Source: a virus. Taken from it: a stretch of DNA of 64,000 nt. The position numbers were made by a program, and so were the translations under genes. The notes below the pieces were generated by a model. That model was not told where the DNA came from and did not search any database. It worked only from the letters and a program-made list of their open reading frames with translations. Below are positions 6,661 through 14,452 of the stretch, in pieces (the stretch's first letter is position 1; every line of letters starts with the position of its first letter). Location: IMG/VR virus record IMGVR_UViG_3300046542_000086, positions 1-64,000 of that record; one strand, written 5' to 3'.

Positions 6661-6737
6661 TGGCGCCTCCGAACGGACTTGAACCGTCGACCCCTAGCGT
6701 GACAGGCTAGTGCTCTAACCAACTGAGCTACGGAAGC
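6661..6737 (-). tRNA. tRNA-Asp (anticodon GUC)
   Basis: Canonical tRNA: acceptor GCTTCCG/CGGAGGC with one wobble, D-arm GCTC/GAGC with TTGG, anticodon stem CTAGC/GCTAG with loop CTGTCAC, T-arm GACGG TTCAAGT CCGTT, discriminator G and encoded CCA. The stop end of the small gene at 6728-6931 overlaps its 5' end by 10 bases. Confidence 0.94.
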
Positions 6738-6931
6738 GAAAAGGTCCTGAGGAAGATGGACTCTGCGATCACCCAGACTGTGCCTGTAGGTGCATCGCTT
6801 GTAGGCTCAAGGTTCGTATAGACAACCATGGGCCAAGAACAGTCTTGAGCGTGACGAGCTAGGCTTAGCACTTTAAAGCGCAGCCCACTAGGAGATTTGT
6901 ACTCTCTTAGTTCCTCGATACTCTCTAACAT
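6728..6931 (-). CDS. Hypothetical protein (about 67 aa)
   Basis: Short frame beginning at the ATG at 6931, chosen because GAGGA is spaced 6 bases from it. An in-frame ATG at 6937 directly abuts the GAGGA. The C-terminus runs 10 bases into the 5' end of tRNA-Asp, so the message and the tRNA would compete. No motif is seen. Confidence 0.5.
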   Translation of the reverse strand: MLESIEELREYKSPSGLRFKVLSLARHAQDCSWPMVVYTNLEPTSDAPTGTVWVIAESIFLRTFSLP

Positions 6932-6944
6932 GTTCATTCCTCAA

Positions 6945-7180
6945 ATAGGTGATCCTCCCAGCGTCTGAACGCCGGGTTAATGCTGAGGCGCGCCCGTAAC
7001 CGACATTCGCTCAAAAGGCTCGTCTAAGTGGGCGCACAGCAAAGGATCGTAAATGTGACCAGTGTTGTGCATCGAAGCACTGCTAGTTCCCGGACCGCAC
7101 TAGCTTTCCAATGTATACGGCTGACGCGATGTCAGCTATGGCCCTACACACTGACCTCCCTGAGGTACACTGGTATAAAC
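6945..7180 (-). ncRNA. Chain of hairpins, structured RNA candidate
   Basis: No convincing gene. On the minus strand a row of hairpins is visible: GCTGAC-ATCGC-GTCAGC, GCTAGT/ACTAGC, GTGC-TTCGAT-GCAC inside CAGTG/CACTG, GCGCCC/GGGCGC, and GCGT/ACGC next to the following gene. It lies directly 3' of the interrupted tRNA at 7181-7337. It could be a leader, a processing region or a separate small RNA. Confidence 0.4.
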
Positions 7181-7337
7181 TGGCCCCGAGGGATGGATTC
7201 GAACCATCGACCTATCCGTTCAACCGACTCCGTTTGACGGGAGAGTTTAGTTACACCCGCCCAGTCAACTCCACCTTGCGGCTCACGTTGCGAATACGGA
7301 TGCTCTCGGACTGTTCTACCAACTGAACTACCCAGGG
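7181..7337 (-). tRNA. Interrupted tRNA-like gene (about 81-nt insert in anticodon loop)
   Basis: Removal of 81 bases from the anticodon loop leaves an exact 76-base tRNA: acceptor CCCTGGG/CCTCGGG (one mismatch, one wobble), TA, D-arm GTTC AGTTGGTA GAAC, stem GTCCG/CGGAT, AGGTC, T-arm GATGG TTCGAAT CCATC, G and encoded CCA. The loop plus insert is 88 bases (7219-7306) and contains TTGAC/GTCAA and GGG/CCC pairings. TTG just before the 3' stem would give Gln, but U33 is absent. The insert is far too short for a group I intron. Confidence 0.5.
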
Positions 7338-7346
7338 GATAAACCT

Positions 7347-7502
7347 TTAATAGTACTCACCACGCTCAGGACGAGCCTTAGTGGCACCGATCCCAACGAT
7401 GAACACGACTGCGAATACAACCAGTCCTGCTGTTGGGCTGAAGACTGCTGGAACAGCCGCCGTGAGTAACGCGGGTACAAATACAAACACTGCGCGCATC
7501 AT
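7347..7502 (-). CDS. Small membrane protein (51 aa)
   Basis: A 51-codon frame with AAGGAG 7 bases before the first of two adjacent ATGs at 7502. Two hydrophobic stretches (residues about 4-20 and 24-40) suggest a helical hairpin in the membrane, with a short charged tail. It ends 9 bases before the interrupted tRNA. Function unknown. Confidence 0.6.
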   Translation of the reverse strand: MMRAVFVFVPALLTAAVPAVFSPTAGLVVFAVVFIVGIGATKARPERGEYY

Positions 7503-7563
7503 GACGACTCTCCTTGAATTTAACCGCTACCCCGACCTACGGAACGAAATACAACAGTGTGGC

Positions 7564-7596
7564 CCAAGTGGTAAAAAGAAAAGAAAAACCACTTGG
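7564..7596. repeat. Perfect 8-bp hairpin with purine-only loop
   Basis: CCAAGTGG and CCACTTGG flank a 17-base spacer that is all A and G after its first base on the plus strand. The stem is perfect and the loop would remain single-stranded. It lies in the leader of the 51-aa membrane protein gene, so it could be a terminator, a processing site or a protein target. Confidence 0.45.
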
Positions 7597-7816
7597 TAAT
7601 GCGGCATGCAAGCGCATCATGTATCACACCGTTGCCGGGTCACGCATTGACTAAACCGTAATCTACCGGATACCCGTCATTTCCAGTATATCCCAAAGGG
7701 AAGATTCCCCCAAAGCCGTGAAGCCTTAGGTCGTGCTGGAATCACTACTATCAGCCAATAACGCGTTAGTCTCTCAATAGATCAGTGTTCCATGTAAAAA
7801 AATACGTAAGTACAGG

Positions 7817-7848
7817 CAAAAAAAAAGAAGCCCCCGAAGAGGCTCCCT
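7817..7848 (-). terminator. Rho-independent terminator
   Basis: On the minus strand AGCC/GGCT with TTCGGG in the loop is followed by a run of nine T, just after the stop of the membrane protein gene at 7852. Confidence 0.75.
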
Positions 7849-7851
7849 TAA

Positions 7852-8040
7852 TCACCAACCAACTTTACGCCTCAACCTAGGATTTAGGAAGGGGGCGATA
7901 AACCCTACGAAGAGGATCACGTTGGCCAGTATGTACATTGCGAAGTGGTGCACAAACTTGATGTCGATCACTGCTACGAGCACGTAGAGCATGATTACGC
8001 AGAACGGATAGATGTAACCGCTGGGCATAGGTTTCTTCAT
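7852..8040 (-). CDS. Small membrane protein (62 aa)
   Basis: Two transmembrane segments, about residues 7-27 and 32-52, followed by a basic tail (RLRRK). The start at 8040 has AAGG 8 bases upstream; the longer frame to 8073 only overlaps the upstream gene. Second gene of the early-promoter unit at 8515. Function unknown. Confidence 0.65.
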   Translation of the reverse strand: MKKPMPSGYIYPFCVIMLYVLVAVIDIKFVHHFAMYILANVILFVGFIAPFLNPRLRRKVGW

Positions 8041-8050
8041 GGACTGTACC

Positions 8051-8461
8051 TTAAGGGATTGCTGGGAAACCAACGATCTTCAAGATCAGATTGCGTTTAC
8101 GACGGTACCAACCTGCTGACTTCGCTGGGAAGCCTCTGTCACCACTTTGCTTACGGATTTGATTGTCGTCTTCGAACAACAGGGGGATGGGGAAGTATCT
8201 CCAGTGTTTAGGGTCACCAGAGCGCACCAGAGCGTGCAGGGTGCGTTTGCTCCACTTACCTGTCTCAATGCCCATGATCAACTCTTGCTTGATCTCTTCG
8301 TGCTCTGCTTCGCTTGGATAGATCTCGAACAAGTTCTTGTAATGAGCAACTGTGGTTTTGTCATCGTTGGTAGTCTTCTCCATGATGAAGAGGACGCCAC
8401 CGATGTCGTGTAGGGAAGTGTTACCGTTTTCGTACTTGTGGGTGATATGATCGGCAGACAT
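8051..8461 (-). CDS. Hypothetical protein (136 aa), early operon
   Basis: Acidic, soluble protein with a basic C-terminus (WYRRKRN). The ATG at 8461 is preceded by AAGAAGG at 8 bases; the 14 extra codons upstream lie in the leader. An early-type promoter lies about 55 bases upstream. Function unknown, but early expression suggests a host-takeover role. Confidence 0.72.
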   Translation of the reverse strand: MSADHITHKYENGNTSLHDIGGVLFIMEKTTNDDKTTVAHYKNLFEIYPSEAEHEEIKQELIMGIETGKWSKRTLHALVRSGDPKHWRYFPIPLLFEDDNQIRKQSGDRGFPAKSAGWYRRKRNLILKIVGFPAIP

Positions 8462-8502
8462 GATTTTTGCCTTCTTAGGTATGGGGAGATTAAAGAGTCT
8501 CA

Positions 8503-8535
8503 CTATTCACCTGAGTAATATAGGTCTGAAACTTA
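8503..8535 (-). promoter_or_regulatory. Early-type phage promoter
   Basis: Minus strand reads TTTCAGACCTATATTACTCAGG. The 18 bases from TATTAC onward are identical to the copy at 16861. TATATTAC is the known core of phiKZ early promoters. It points at the gene ending at 8051. Confidence 0.7.
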
Positions 8536-8590
8536 TTTGCTTCAACCCAAATAGAATGTAGGTGTTATCTTTAATCACTGGGGTGTCCAC

Positions 8591-9211
8591 ATGGGGCGTT
8601 TAATAAATCTGCTAGAGGAAGCTGAACTTTCCTTAACGTACAGCGCAGAAGGGATCGCTTCATTGGAAGACGGTGCCAACGAAGCAGTAGCTACAAAAGC
8701 CATCTATATCCTCCTCACCGATACCAAGACCCTAGTTAGTAAGGTCAGCCGTATGGTGACTGGTGATCCGTATAACCACGTTTCGCTGATGTTGTCGGAT
8801 GACTTTGACGATGGTATCTATACCTTCAGTCTTAGCAATGGCTTAAACGGCATAAAGGGCGGGTTCATGGTGGAGAGTCGTAAGAACCTGAAAGGCTCAC
8901 GCTACTCCATGTATCGCTTGCCTGTTACGTCAGCTAGCTACGACCGGATTAAAGATCGGGTAACTGGGTACGTTAAGGGTGTTGACAAAACCTCCTACAA
9001 CCACCTAGGGTTGTTCAATGCGATCTTCAACAAGAACATCTTCAAGACAGAGGACGGACAATCCTCAATCTGCTCTGAGTTCGTGGTGGAAGTCCTGAAG
9101 TTCTCTGGAGTGGAACTCTTCTCCAAAAGATTAGCGAGCACTGTAAGACCTTACGAGATCGTTAAATCGAAACTGCTGAAGTTCCACAAGCGTGGCGTCA
9201 TAAAAGGCTAA
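8591..9211 (+). CDS. Permuted NlpC/P60-type papain-fold enzyme (206 aa)
   Basis: Residues about 35-70 (KAIYILLTDTKTLVSKVSRM, DPYNHVSLML) and about 155-170 (SSICSEFVVEVL) match the permuted papain-like fold of the YiiX/YaeF type: a histidine in NHVSL precedes the catalytic cysteine in CSEF. Such enzymes cleave amide or thioester bonds in peptidoglycan or lipoproteins. The order His before Cys is the permuted form. It is the only plus-strand gene in the accessory region and has its own terminator. Confidence 0.6.
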   Translation: MGRLINLLEEAELSLTYSAEGIASLEDGANEAVATKAIYILLTDTKTLVSKVSRMVTGDPYNHVSLMLSDDFDDGIYTFSLSNGLNGIKGGFMVESRKNLKGSRYSMYRLPVTSASYDRIKDRVTGYVKGVDKTSYNHLGLFNAIFNKNIFKTEDGQSSICSEFVVEVLKFSGVELFSKRLASTVRPYEIVKSKLLKFHKRGVIKG

Positions 9212-9247
9212 ACCTCCCAGTCCATTTCGGTGGGCTGGGTTTATGAC
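9186..9247 (+). terminator. Terminator with GTCATAAA/TTTATGAC arms
   Basis: GTCATAAA and TTTATGAC form an inverted repeat around the inner CCCAG/CTGGG stem at the end of the papain-fold gene. Confidence 0.6.
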
Positions 9248-9361
9248 GGCATAGAAGGAAAGCTCGAGGGAATCTCAACCTACTCCAGAACTTTCCCACC
9301 CCGGTAGGGAGGGCACGTCTGTTTCGCGTGGAATCCCTGCGGCTTTCATTGTCTTCTATGT
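9248..9361. ncRNA. Structured element closed by CATAGAAG-GAAAG / CTTTC-CTTCTATG
   Basis: Two end segments, 8 and 5 bp, pair across about 80 bases (with ATTGT bulged on one side). The inside has CCC/GGG pairs and repeated GGGATT/GGAATC-type strings. There is no reading frame. It lies between two convergent genes, so either strand could be transcribed. It reuses the GGCATA flank seen at terminators but is much larger than those. Confidence 0.4.
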
Positions 9362-9537
9362 TTCTTACTTACAAACTAGCACGAGTTTATCGTGACTGTG
9401 GTTATCGTGGCTACTAGGTCCATACGGACGCTTTGCTCTTAGAACCCCGCAATACTAACTTACACCCTGTACTATTCCGGCCCCAAACAGAGGCTCTATC
9501 ACATTAAATGCTCGTGAACCTCTAAGCACCCTGGCGG
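9362..9537. other. Spacer ending in a hairpin
   Basis: No gene is seen. A hairpin CCTCT/AGAGG with inner TAGC/GCTA-type pairs at about 9517-9543 overlaps the stop of the gene at 9538 and may end its transcript. Confidence 0.35.
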
Positions 9538-10143
9538 CTAAGAGGTATGCCTACCCGGCCCTTTGCCGAGTGCATTACCACCGAACCACTTAGAGGTGAT
9601 CTTAGAAAGGCGCAAGGCGTTTGATTGTGGTTTGCCGGAATCTCTCCCTATGCTGGGCTCCTCACTGAACACGAGCGTGTGCGTCAGTAAGAAAAGTACG
9701 AATACTCTAACCCAACTAGAAATCCCCAACCAAAGCCAGTTCTTCAACTCTTCTGTCACGGTGTGCGCATTAACCGTTGGCTTCAGGCTCAGTAATATAC
9801 TCGAGAAGTCCTCTATGCCAGACCACGTACCACGAACGTGCGGCAGTCGAAGCTTCTCTAAGTCACTACGCAGTAACTCAGGCTTGTGGAACGCGTGCCA
9901 TCGCCGTTCTATCTCTACCACCGGGTCGTAGTCTAAGACCATACCCGCAGTGAGCGAAGGCAATACGACAGCGTGTTCCAAGTGAGAGAGTGCAACGAGC
10001 TGTCCCAAACCGACGTATGTACGTTGGCCGGATTCAGATCGGTACTCTTCTTCAGTAACTACGTCCAAGCCGCAGTTAGCTAGAAGTCTCGCTAAGCCTA
10101 GTGCGCAACCACCGAGGATCAAGATCCGTCGACCGGTGCTCAA
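9538..10143 (-). CDS. Hypothetical protein (201 aa) with one membrane segment
   Basis: Begins at a TTG with AAGGA 6 bases upstream. The first 40 residues (RILILGGCALGLARLL) look like the nucleotide-binding start of a Rossmann fold, and a hydrophobic stretch near residues 143-160 may be a membrane helix. The combination matches no family known to me. It follows phuZ and the zinc-ribbon gene on the same strand. Confidence 0.6.
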   Translation of the reverse strand: MSTGRRILILGGCALGLARLLANCGLDVVTEEEYRSESGQRTYVGLGQLVALSHLEHAVVLPSLTAGMVLDYDPVVEIERRWHAFHKPELLRSDLEKLRLPHVRGTWSGIEDFSSILLSLKPTVNAHTVTEELKNWLWLGISSWVRVFVLFLLTHTLVFSEEPSIGRDSGKPQSNALRLSKITSKWFGGNALGKGPGRHTS

Positions 10144-10155
10144 TAGACATCCTTA

Positions 10156-10347
10156 TCAGCCCAGACCAATACCTGAAGTACGGTTTTCGACCTGATGTTT
10201 CGCAGGATCGTAAACCACCTTCTCGTAAAAGTTGTGCCAAGGTTTACCCAAACAGCAAGTGCAATGGAACGGGGCTGCCGCTGGATTGCTCAGGAGTTCA
10301 ATGACTCCGCACTTGTCGCAAGCGTATTCCAGCAGCGTACCGCTCAT
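10156..10347 (-). CDS. Zinc-ribbon-like small protein (63 aa)
   Basis: Two CxxC pairs (CDKC near residue 10 and CTCC near residue 30) form a likely zinc ribbon. Its ATG overlaps the stop of phuZ by one base (TAATG), so translation is coupled. No other function is visible. Confidence 0.7.
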   Translation of the reverse strand: MSGTLLEYACDKCGVIELLSNPAAAPFHCTCCLGKPWHNFYEKVVYDPAKHQVENRTSGIGLG

Positions 10348-11309
10348 TACAACACCAGGCCATCGTCAGTAGTGGCAGCGTTGCCCACCAAGTCGATAGC
10401 AGCAGCACGGCCTTCACGGCGCTGGATGAACTTTTCCAGAGTGCCGTTCAGCTTTTCGTAGGTAGCATCCAGGTTCTCGGTGGAGACCACCAAGTGGAGC
10501 TCAGGGATGCCGTCGATTTTGGTCGTGAAGTAACCGGTGCACGGATATTCCGGGATCGGCTCTTCCAGATGCGGTTGGTCACGGTCGCTGTACAGCGAAG
10601 CGATAGTGATCGGGTCGGTGATCGAAGCAACTTGTTCCGGTGCGGAGAAGATGTCGAGCAGGGCCAGTTGAGCAGGCACGCTGGTGCTGTGGTTGAAACG
10701 CAACCAGTTCGCAACGTCCTTGGTGTCCAGCTCGTCGTTCTGACGCGAAGTCAGGTAGCACAGGCTGGAGATGGCCAGGTTCAGTTGACCGTCGACGACC
10801 GAACGAGTGCACTCGCCGCCGTTGTGACGATAGAACATGACCACCGGGGTGTCGATCTGCTTCGAGATAGCCGACAGCGACTTCAAGGTGTTCAGGGTGT
10901 TCTGTGCGGTGATGGTCGATTCAGAAGAACCGGCCAAGCACACTACGACGGAGTGGCCACGTGCCAGCAGTTCTTTGGCGAGCAAAGGACCGATTACCGA
11001 ACCCGAACCACCAGACGCCGAGAAAACAACGATGTTGAAATCTTCGGGAGGCTGTTGGAGCAGGATCTGTTTGACCGCTGCGGAGATCTGCGCGTGGTTT
11101 TCTTTACGCACTTTACCGGAGCCGTCGGTTTTGTCGAGGACGTAGATCGTTTTCTCGTCCTCGATACCAGCGAGGTTGGAGCGGCTGGTATCAATGAAAC
11201 TTGGGAGGGTGATCGCGAATCCAGGAGCTGGCTGACGACCGATGTAGTCTTTGACAATGTTGGTACCCAGACCACCACAGCCGTACAGACGAACTTTACC
11301 TTGTTCCAT
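10347..11309 (-). CDS. phuZ: PhuZ-like phage tubulin
   Basis: 320 residues, close to the known PhuZ length of about 315-320. The tubulin signature loop is seen as SASGGSGSVIG near residue 105, and the N-terminal RLYGCGGLGTNIV matches the first nucleotide-binding loop. In phiKZ-like phages PhuZ forms a GTP-driven spindle that centres the phage nucleus and carries capsids. The start at 11309 has AGGAAG 7 bases upstream; the longer frame to 11327 lacks one. The C-terminus ends in an acidic patch (TTDDG), as expected for filament contacts. Confidence 0.9.
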   Translation of the reverse strand: MEQGKVRLYGCGGLGTNIVKDYIGRQPAPGFAITLPSFIDTSRSNLAGIEDEKTIYVLDKTDGSGKVRKENHAQISAAVKQILLQQPPEDFNIVVFSASGGSGSVIGPLLAKELLARGHSVVVCLAGSSESTITAQNTLNTLKSLSAISKQIDTPVVMFYRHNGGECTRSVVDGQLNLAISSLCYLTSRQNDELDTKDVANWLRFNHSTSVPAQLALLDIFSAPEQVASITDPITIASLYSDRDQPHLEEPIPEYPCTGYFTTKIDGIPELHLVVSTENLDATYEKLNGTLEKFIQRREGRAAAIDLVGNAATTDDGLVL

Positions 11310-11376
11310 GATTCGACTTCCTAACAAACAGATTAAAGAAACGAGTGGTGTTCAACAGAGTCCCCAGACTTAACGG

Positions 11377-11709
11377 TTAAGACTCAGCGCTAAGCTTGAT
11401 CAACAGTTCTCGCATTTCTGCGGAGAACTCCCCGAAGTAAGAGGAGTCATCCTCAATGCGTTTGAGCAGGATCACAAGAGGCACCTCTTCAGGTTCCCAC
11501 TGATCTTCCAACCCATAGCACGAGCAATGTCCACCGAACACTTCAAACAACTTTCCGTCTCGACGAAACAGTACGTAAGCGCTACCCGAATAGTCCTCGT
11601 ACGAATACGAAGCCAACAGTATTTCAGTGCCCACGAGATCTGCTTCAGCGATATTGAAATCGTTGATCATGCCTTCGCGTTGTGATTCTGCCCAGTCGTG
11701 CATATACAT
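11377..11709 (-). CDS. Hypothetical protein (110 aa), conserved phage type
   Basis: Contains the string HCSCYGLEDQWEPEE, which recurs in many phage proteins of unknown function as far as I recall. AGGA lies 8 bases before the ATG. Acidic throughout. It lies upstream of phuZ on the same strand. The role is unknown. Confidence 0.7.
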   Translation of the reverse strand: MYMHDWAESQREGMINDFNIAEADLVGTEILLASYSYEDYSGSAYVLFRRDGKLFEVFGGHCSCYGLEDQWEPEEVPLVILLKRIEDDSSYFGEFSAEMRELLIKLSAES

Positions 11710-11925
11710 GTAGTTATTCCTAAGTGTGGTCGATTAGCAATCGACGTAATTTTCCGCATTCAAGGCGCGGTACACTTTCGGATGTCACTAACTGGGGACT
11801 CGATTGAACGAGAGCGCATGTACTCTCTATTTCATAACTCCGGTATATCTTTTTTTACAGACGTAGGACTTATGGTGCGTTATTGAATGACCGCAGGGTC
11901 TTCTTTATCCACCGGAGACGCTATC

Positions 11926-12741
11926 GTGAATCCTATTCAGAAAGCAATTTCGGACGTGAAGGCGGCGATCCCTCGGGAAATCCTCGAACGCACGTTCATG
12001 AAACCTGAGCAAGTCGCTTTCGGACAACGTCAGAGTTTCAACCCTACCTCGCTAGACTTCCGTATTCGTACGGCTGTGATCGAAGCTAACGTACTCCCCG
12101 ACTGTAACTTGGTGGGTGGTACTGAAGTAACGATTCCGTTGAGAGAAGTCATCCCGCAATGGATTACCGATTACAACGTTCTGTACCGTATCCCTAAACA
12201 CTTGACCCAGAACCGGAGCATCTTGCGTCTGATCCACATGACGTTCGGTGACGGTGGTGTGGTCGGTAGTATGAACTTGGCGATCCAAGGTCGCTCTCCT
12301 TTAATGGACGCGGCTCAGGGGACCTTACAAGCTCACTTACCGATTCCGATCATCTCTACTGCGAACATGGAGATCGTGGCAGAGAACACCGTAATGGTGA
12401 AAGACAACATCACCATGCCGGGTAACCCGTACTTGCGTTGTGTGATTGAAGGTGACAGTGAACTCAACCACTTGCAACCTACGTCGTACAAAGCCTTCAG
12501 TAAGCTGGTCGTACTGGCGGTCAAGGCTTACATCTTCAACAACATGGCGGTTATGACTGACCAAGCTGCGTTGTCAGGTGGTATGGCCTTGGGTCGTATC
12601 CGTGAAATCATCGATGGCTACTCAGATGCTTACGAGCTGTACGAGGAATACTTCGAGAACACTTGGCGTAAGGTGGCAATTTTTAACGATCCAGAAGCCA
12701 ACAAGCGCCATCTTAAGTACATCACTGGGGGTCGCTGGTAA
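11926..12741 (+). CDS. Hypothetical protein (271 aa), possible virion protein
   Basis: Starts at GTG 11926, with GGAG 8 bases upstream; the frame to 11887 is rejected because the extra codons precede that site. The sequence has even composition and aromatic C-terminus (EEYFENTWRKV) and resembles structural proteins in codon use, but no family is recognised. It overlaps the GNAT gene by one base. Confidence 0.7.
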   Translation: MNPIQKAISDVKAAIPREILERTFMKPEQVAFGQRQSFNPTSLDFRIRTAVIEANVLPDCNLVGGTEVTIPLREVIPQWITDYNVLYRIPKHLTQNRSILRLIHMTFGDGGVVGSMNLAIQGRSPLMDAAQGTLQAHLPIPIISTANMEIVAENTVMVKDNITMPGNPYLRCVIEGDSELNHLQPTSYKAFSKLVVLAVKAYIFNNMAVMTDQAALSGGMALGRIREIIDGYSDAYELYEEYFENTWRKVAIFNDPEANKRHLKYITGGRW

Positions 12742-13148
12742 TGTCTGAATATACTGTTGGCAAGGTTACTCGTGAACAAGCCTTCGAGTGGCTAGCTGAG
12801 CACAGTCAGTCTCGTCCAGAGCCTTTCAATGCTGGGGCGTTCAATCCAGCAGGGGCTAACGAAGACCGGGTCTACGCCTTTGCTTATAAGGGTGACGAGG
12901 TCGTAGGCTACGCAAGTCTACTCAACGGTCAGCGTTACCTGATTGACATGTTCGTCCCAGAGTCCTTACGGGGTCAGGGTATTGGACGTCAGTTGGTTGA
13001 CTCTCTCCTAGTGGATCTCGTGGTTGTAAGGAAACACCAGACAGAGATCATTGAGTTCCTCAAGGCTACAGGCTTTAGCCTAGAGAATGACTTTGTCGGC
13101 ACTAAGGTGTATCGCAAGTACCACGGTCCTAAGGTTCACGCTTACTGA
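12741..13148 (+). CDS. GNAT-family N-acetyltransferase (135 aa)
   Basis: The acetyl-CoA binding motif A is clear as VPESLRGQGIGRQLVDSLL near residues 78-97 (R-x-x-G-x-G/A). Preceding strands (VVGYASLLNGQRYLIDMFV) fit the fold. The substrate is unknown. Translation is coupled to the gene before it (TAATG), and a terminator follows. Confidence 0.8.
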   Translation: MSEYTVGKVTREQAFEWLAEHSQSRPEPFNAGAFNPAGANEDRVYAFAYKGDEVVGYASLLNGQRYLIDMFVPESLRGQGIGRQLVDSLLVDLVVVRKHQTEIIEFLKATGFSLENDFVGTKVYRKYHGPKVHAY

Positions 13149-13150
13149 CA

Positions 13151-13185
13151 GCATAGGGGCTCCCACGCAGGGAGCCTCTTTATGC
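13151..13185. terminator. Bidirectional terminator with GCATA/TATGC arms
   Basis: GGGGCTCCC and GGGAGCCTC form a strong stem with ACGCA in the loop, flanked by GCATA and TTATGC. It lies between the convergent genes ending at 13148 and 13188. Confidence 0.8.
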
Positions 13186-13187
13186 GC

Positions 13188-13556
13188 TTAGTAACGCTTG
13201 TGCCATGCGTACATCGGTTCATCCTTCAGCTTGATGACCTCATGTCCAGGAGCAGCAAAGGTAAAGTACCCCACGCTGGTAGACATCCGGATAGCAGAAC
13301 GGTCACGTACGTTGATTCCCCACGACACTTTACGGACAGTATCCTCAAACTCAACGTCAAGGGCTTGGTAATGCTTACGAGCGTACTCCATAAGCGTACC
13401 AGTCAGCTTCAGCTTGACGTTGTCCAACAGACTGACCTTCTCTAGGTCTCTGGTCTCACAACGCCCTATGCGAGCTGTCAGGGCTTCGATGTGTTGTTGG
13501 AACGCTAGCTTGTGCATCATCAGCTCAGTAGCGGTATACTCTTTGTATTCAGACAT
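13188..13556 (-). CDS. Hypothetical protein (122 aa)
   Basis: Begins with a helical, charged N-terminus (first 60 residues, possible coiled coil) and ends with a mixed domain. A divergent early-type promoter variant lies about 70 bases upstream. Function unknown. Confidence 0.72.
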   Translation of the reverse strand: MSEYKEYTATELMMHKLAFQQHIEALTARIGRCETRDLEKVSLLDNVKLKLTGTLMEYARKHYQALDVEFEDTVRKVSWGINVRDRSAIRMSTSVGYFTFAAPGHEVIKLKDEPMYAWHKRY

Positions 13557-13611
13557 TCTACGGTCTTCGATTAGGTTAAGTGATAGTGGCTTTTCATAAT
13601 CATTAGAACGT

Positions 13612-13645
13612 AGTAGATTATTATATCTTAGTCTAAATTTGAAAA
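13612..13645 (-). promoter_or_regulatory. Possible early-type promoter, divergent from consensus
   Basis: Minus strand reads AAATTTAGACTAAGATATAATAATC. The upstream TTTAGAC part matches the six better copies but the core is GATATAATAAT. It would serve the gene ending at 13188. Confidence 0.35.
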
Positions 13646-13967
13646 TTTCGGGAATTTTTTATTAGCGTTGTCTAGTTAAAGCTCTCCGTGTAGTAGGTGA
13701 CATGGATGCTTGTCGTACTCGCGTACTAGCATCCTGTACTACTAGGTAAGCATAAAACGCCCAGAGAACAAGGCTAGCATAGACTATGGAATAGGATTTG
13801 CTACGCATCCATTCACAAAGCTTAACTTAATTTAATTAATTCTTTGCTTTGTGTTTATTGATCCACCCCCAAACCCCCTCCTTACTTCATTGAAACGCGA
13901 ATAATCCTACTAACAAAAGATAGGTAGAGTTAATTATTCTTTTACTCAACACGTCAGAGAAACCTAG

Positions 13968-13993
13968 GGAAAGCAGGGAGCTACACTCCCTGC
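13968..13993 (-). terminator. Terminator hairpin
   Basis: GCAGGGAG and CTCCCTGC pair around a short loop just after the stop at 13996. Confidence 0.6.
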
Positions 13994-13995
13994 AC

Positions 13996-14403
13996 TCACA
14001 CGTAGAAGTAATCGGTAGTCTTGGAACTCTGGAAATGGTAAACGGTAGAGCCATTAAACAACACCCTGAAATCGTCACTGTGTACTTCAAACAACTCACC
14101 ACCAGTCCCTACAAAGAAACGATCGTACAGACAACGCTTAAGCTGACTGAACACCGTAGGCGTAGCTTGGTAGTGATTAGGCCTTACCTTGATGTCGTTC
14201 AAGAACTTCAACTTAGGTAAGTAATCGTAGACAAACAGACGAATCGGAGTCTTCCCTTCCGCAGCATCTACCCCCAGCTCACGGAATGCAACCAAACCAT
14301 CTACCTCACCCTCTAGGAAGCTCTCTAACGAACGTTCTGTTCGATTGAGTACAAAGCCTAAGGCCTCAGCTAGAACCTCCCCTACATCCTTAGAATCGGT
14401 CAT
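13996..14403 (-). CDS. Hypothetical protein (135 aa)
   Basis: The frame opens at 14502, but GGAG lies before ATG ATG at 14406/14403, which is taken as the start. The longer frame would overlap the next gene by 50 bases. C-terminus rich in aromatic residues. Function unknown. Confidence 0.7.
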   Translation of the reverse strand: MTDSKDVGEVLAEALGFVLNRTERSLESFLEGEVDGLVAFRELGVDAAEGKTPIRLFVYDYLPKLKFLNDIKVRPNHYQATPTVFSQLKRCLYDRFFVGTGGELFEVHSDDFRVLFNGSTVYHFQSSKTTDYFYV

Positions 14404-14452
14404 CATTAAACTCCAGCATAATGGGACTGCCACGACAGCAGTCCCAGAATGT

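Larger units (their letters stand above)
7503..7851. other. Non-coding spacer with hairpins
   Basis: No gene is seen. Besides the terminator at 7817-7848 and the perfect hairpin at 7564-7596, the minus strand holds TTCCAG/CTGGAA closing about 60 bases (around 7690-7745), which may be structured. Nothing else is recognised. Confidence 0.35.
13557..13998. other. AT-rich spacer without genes
   Basis: About 440 bases of AT-rich sequence. It holds a weak early-promoter-like site (13612-13645) and a terminator hairpin at 13968-13993. No other gene or repeat is recognised. Confidence 0.5.

Noticed and set aside
10494-11324. Plus-strand frame (276 codons) opposite phuZ
   Set aside because: Shadow of phuZ; the tubulin motifs are on the minus strand.
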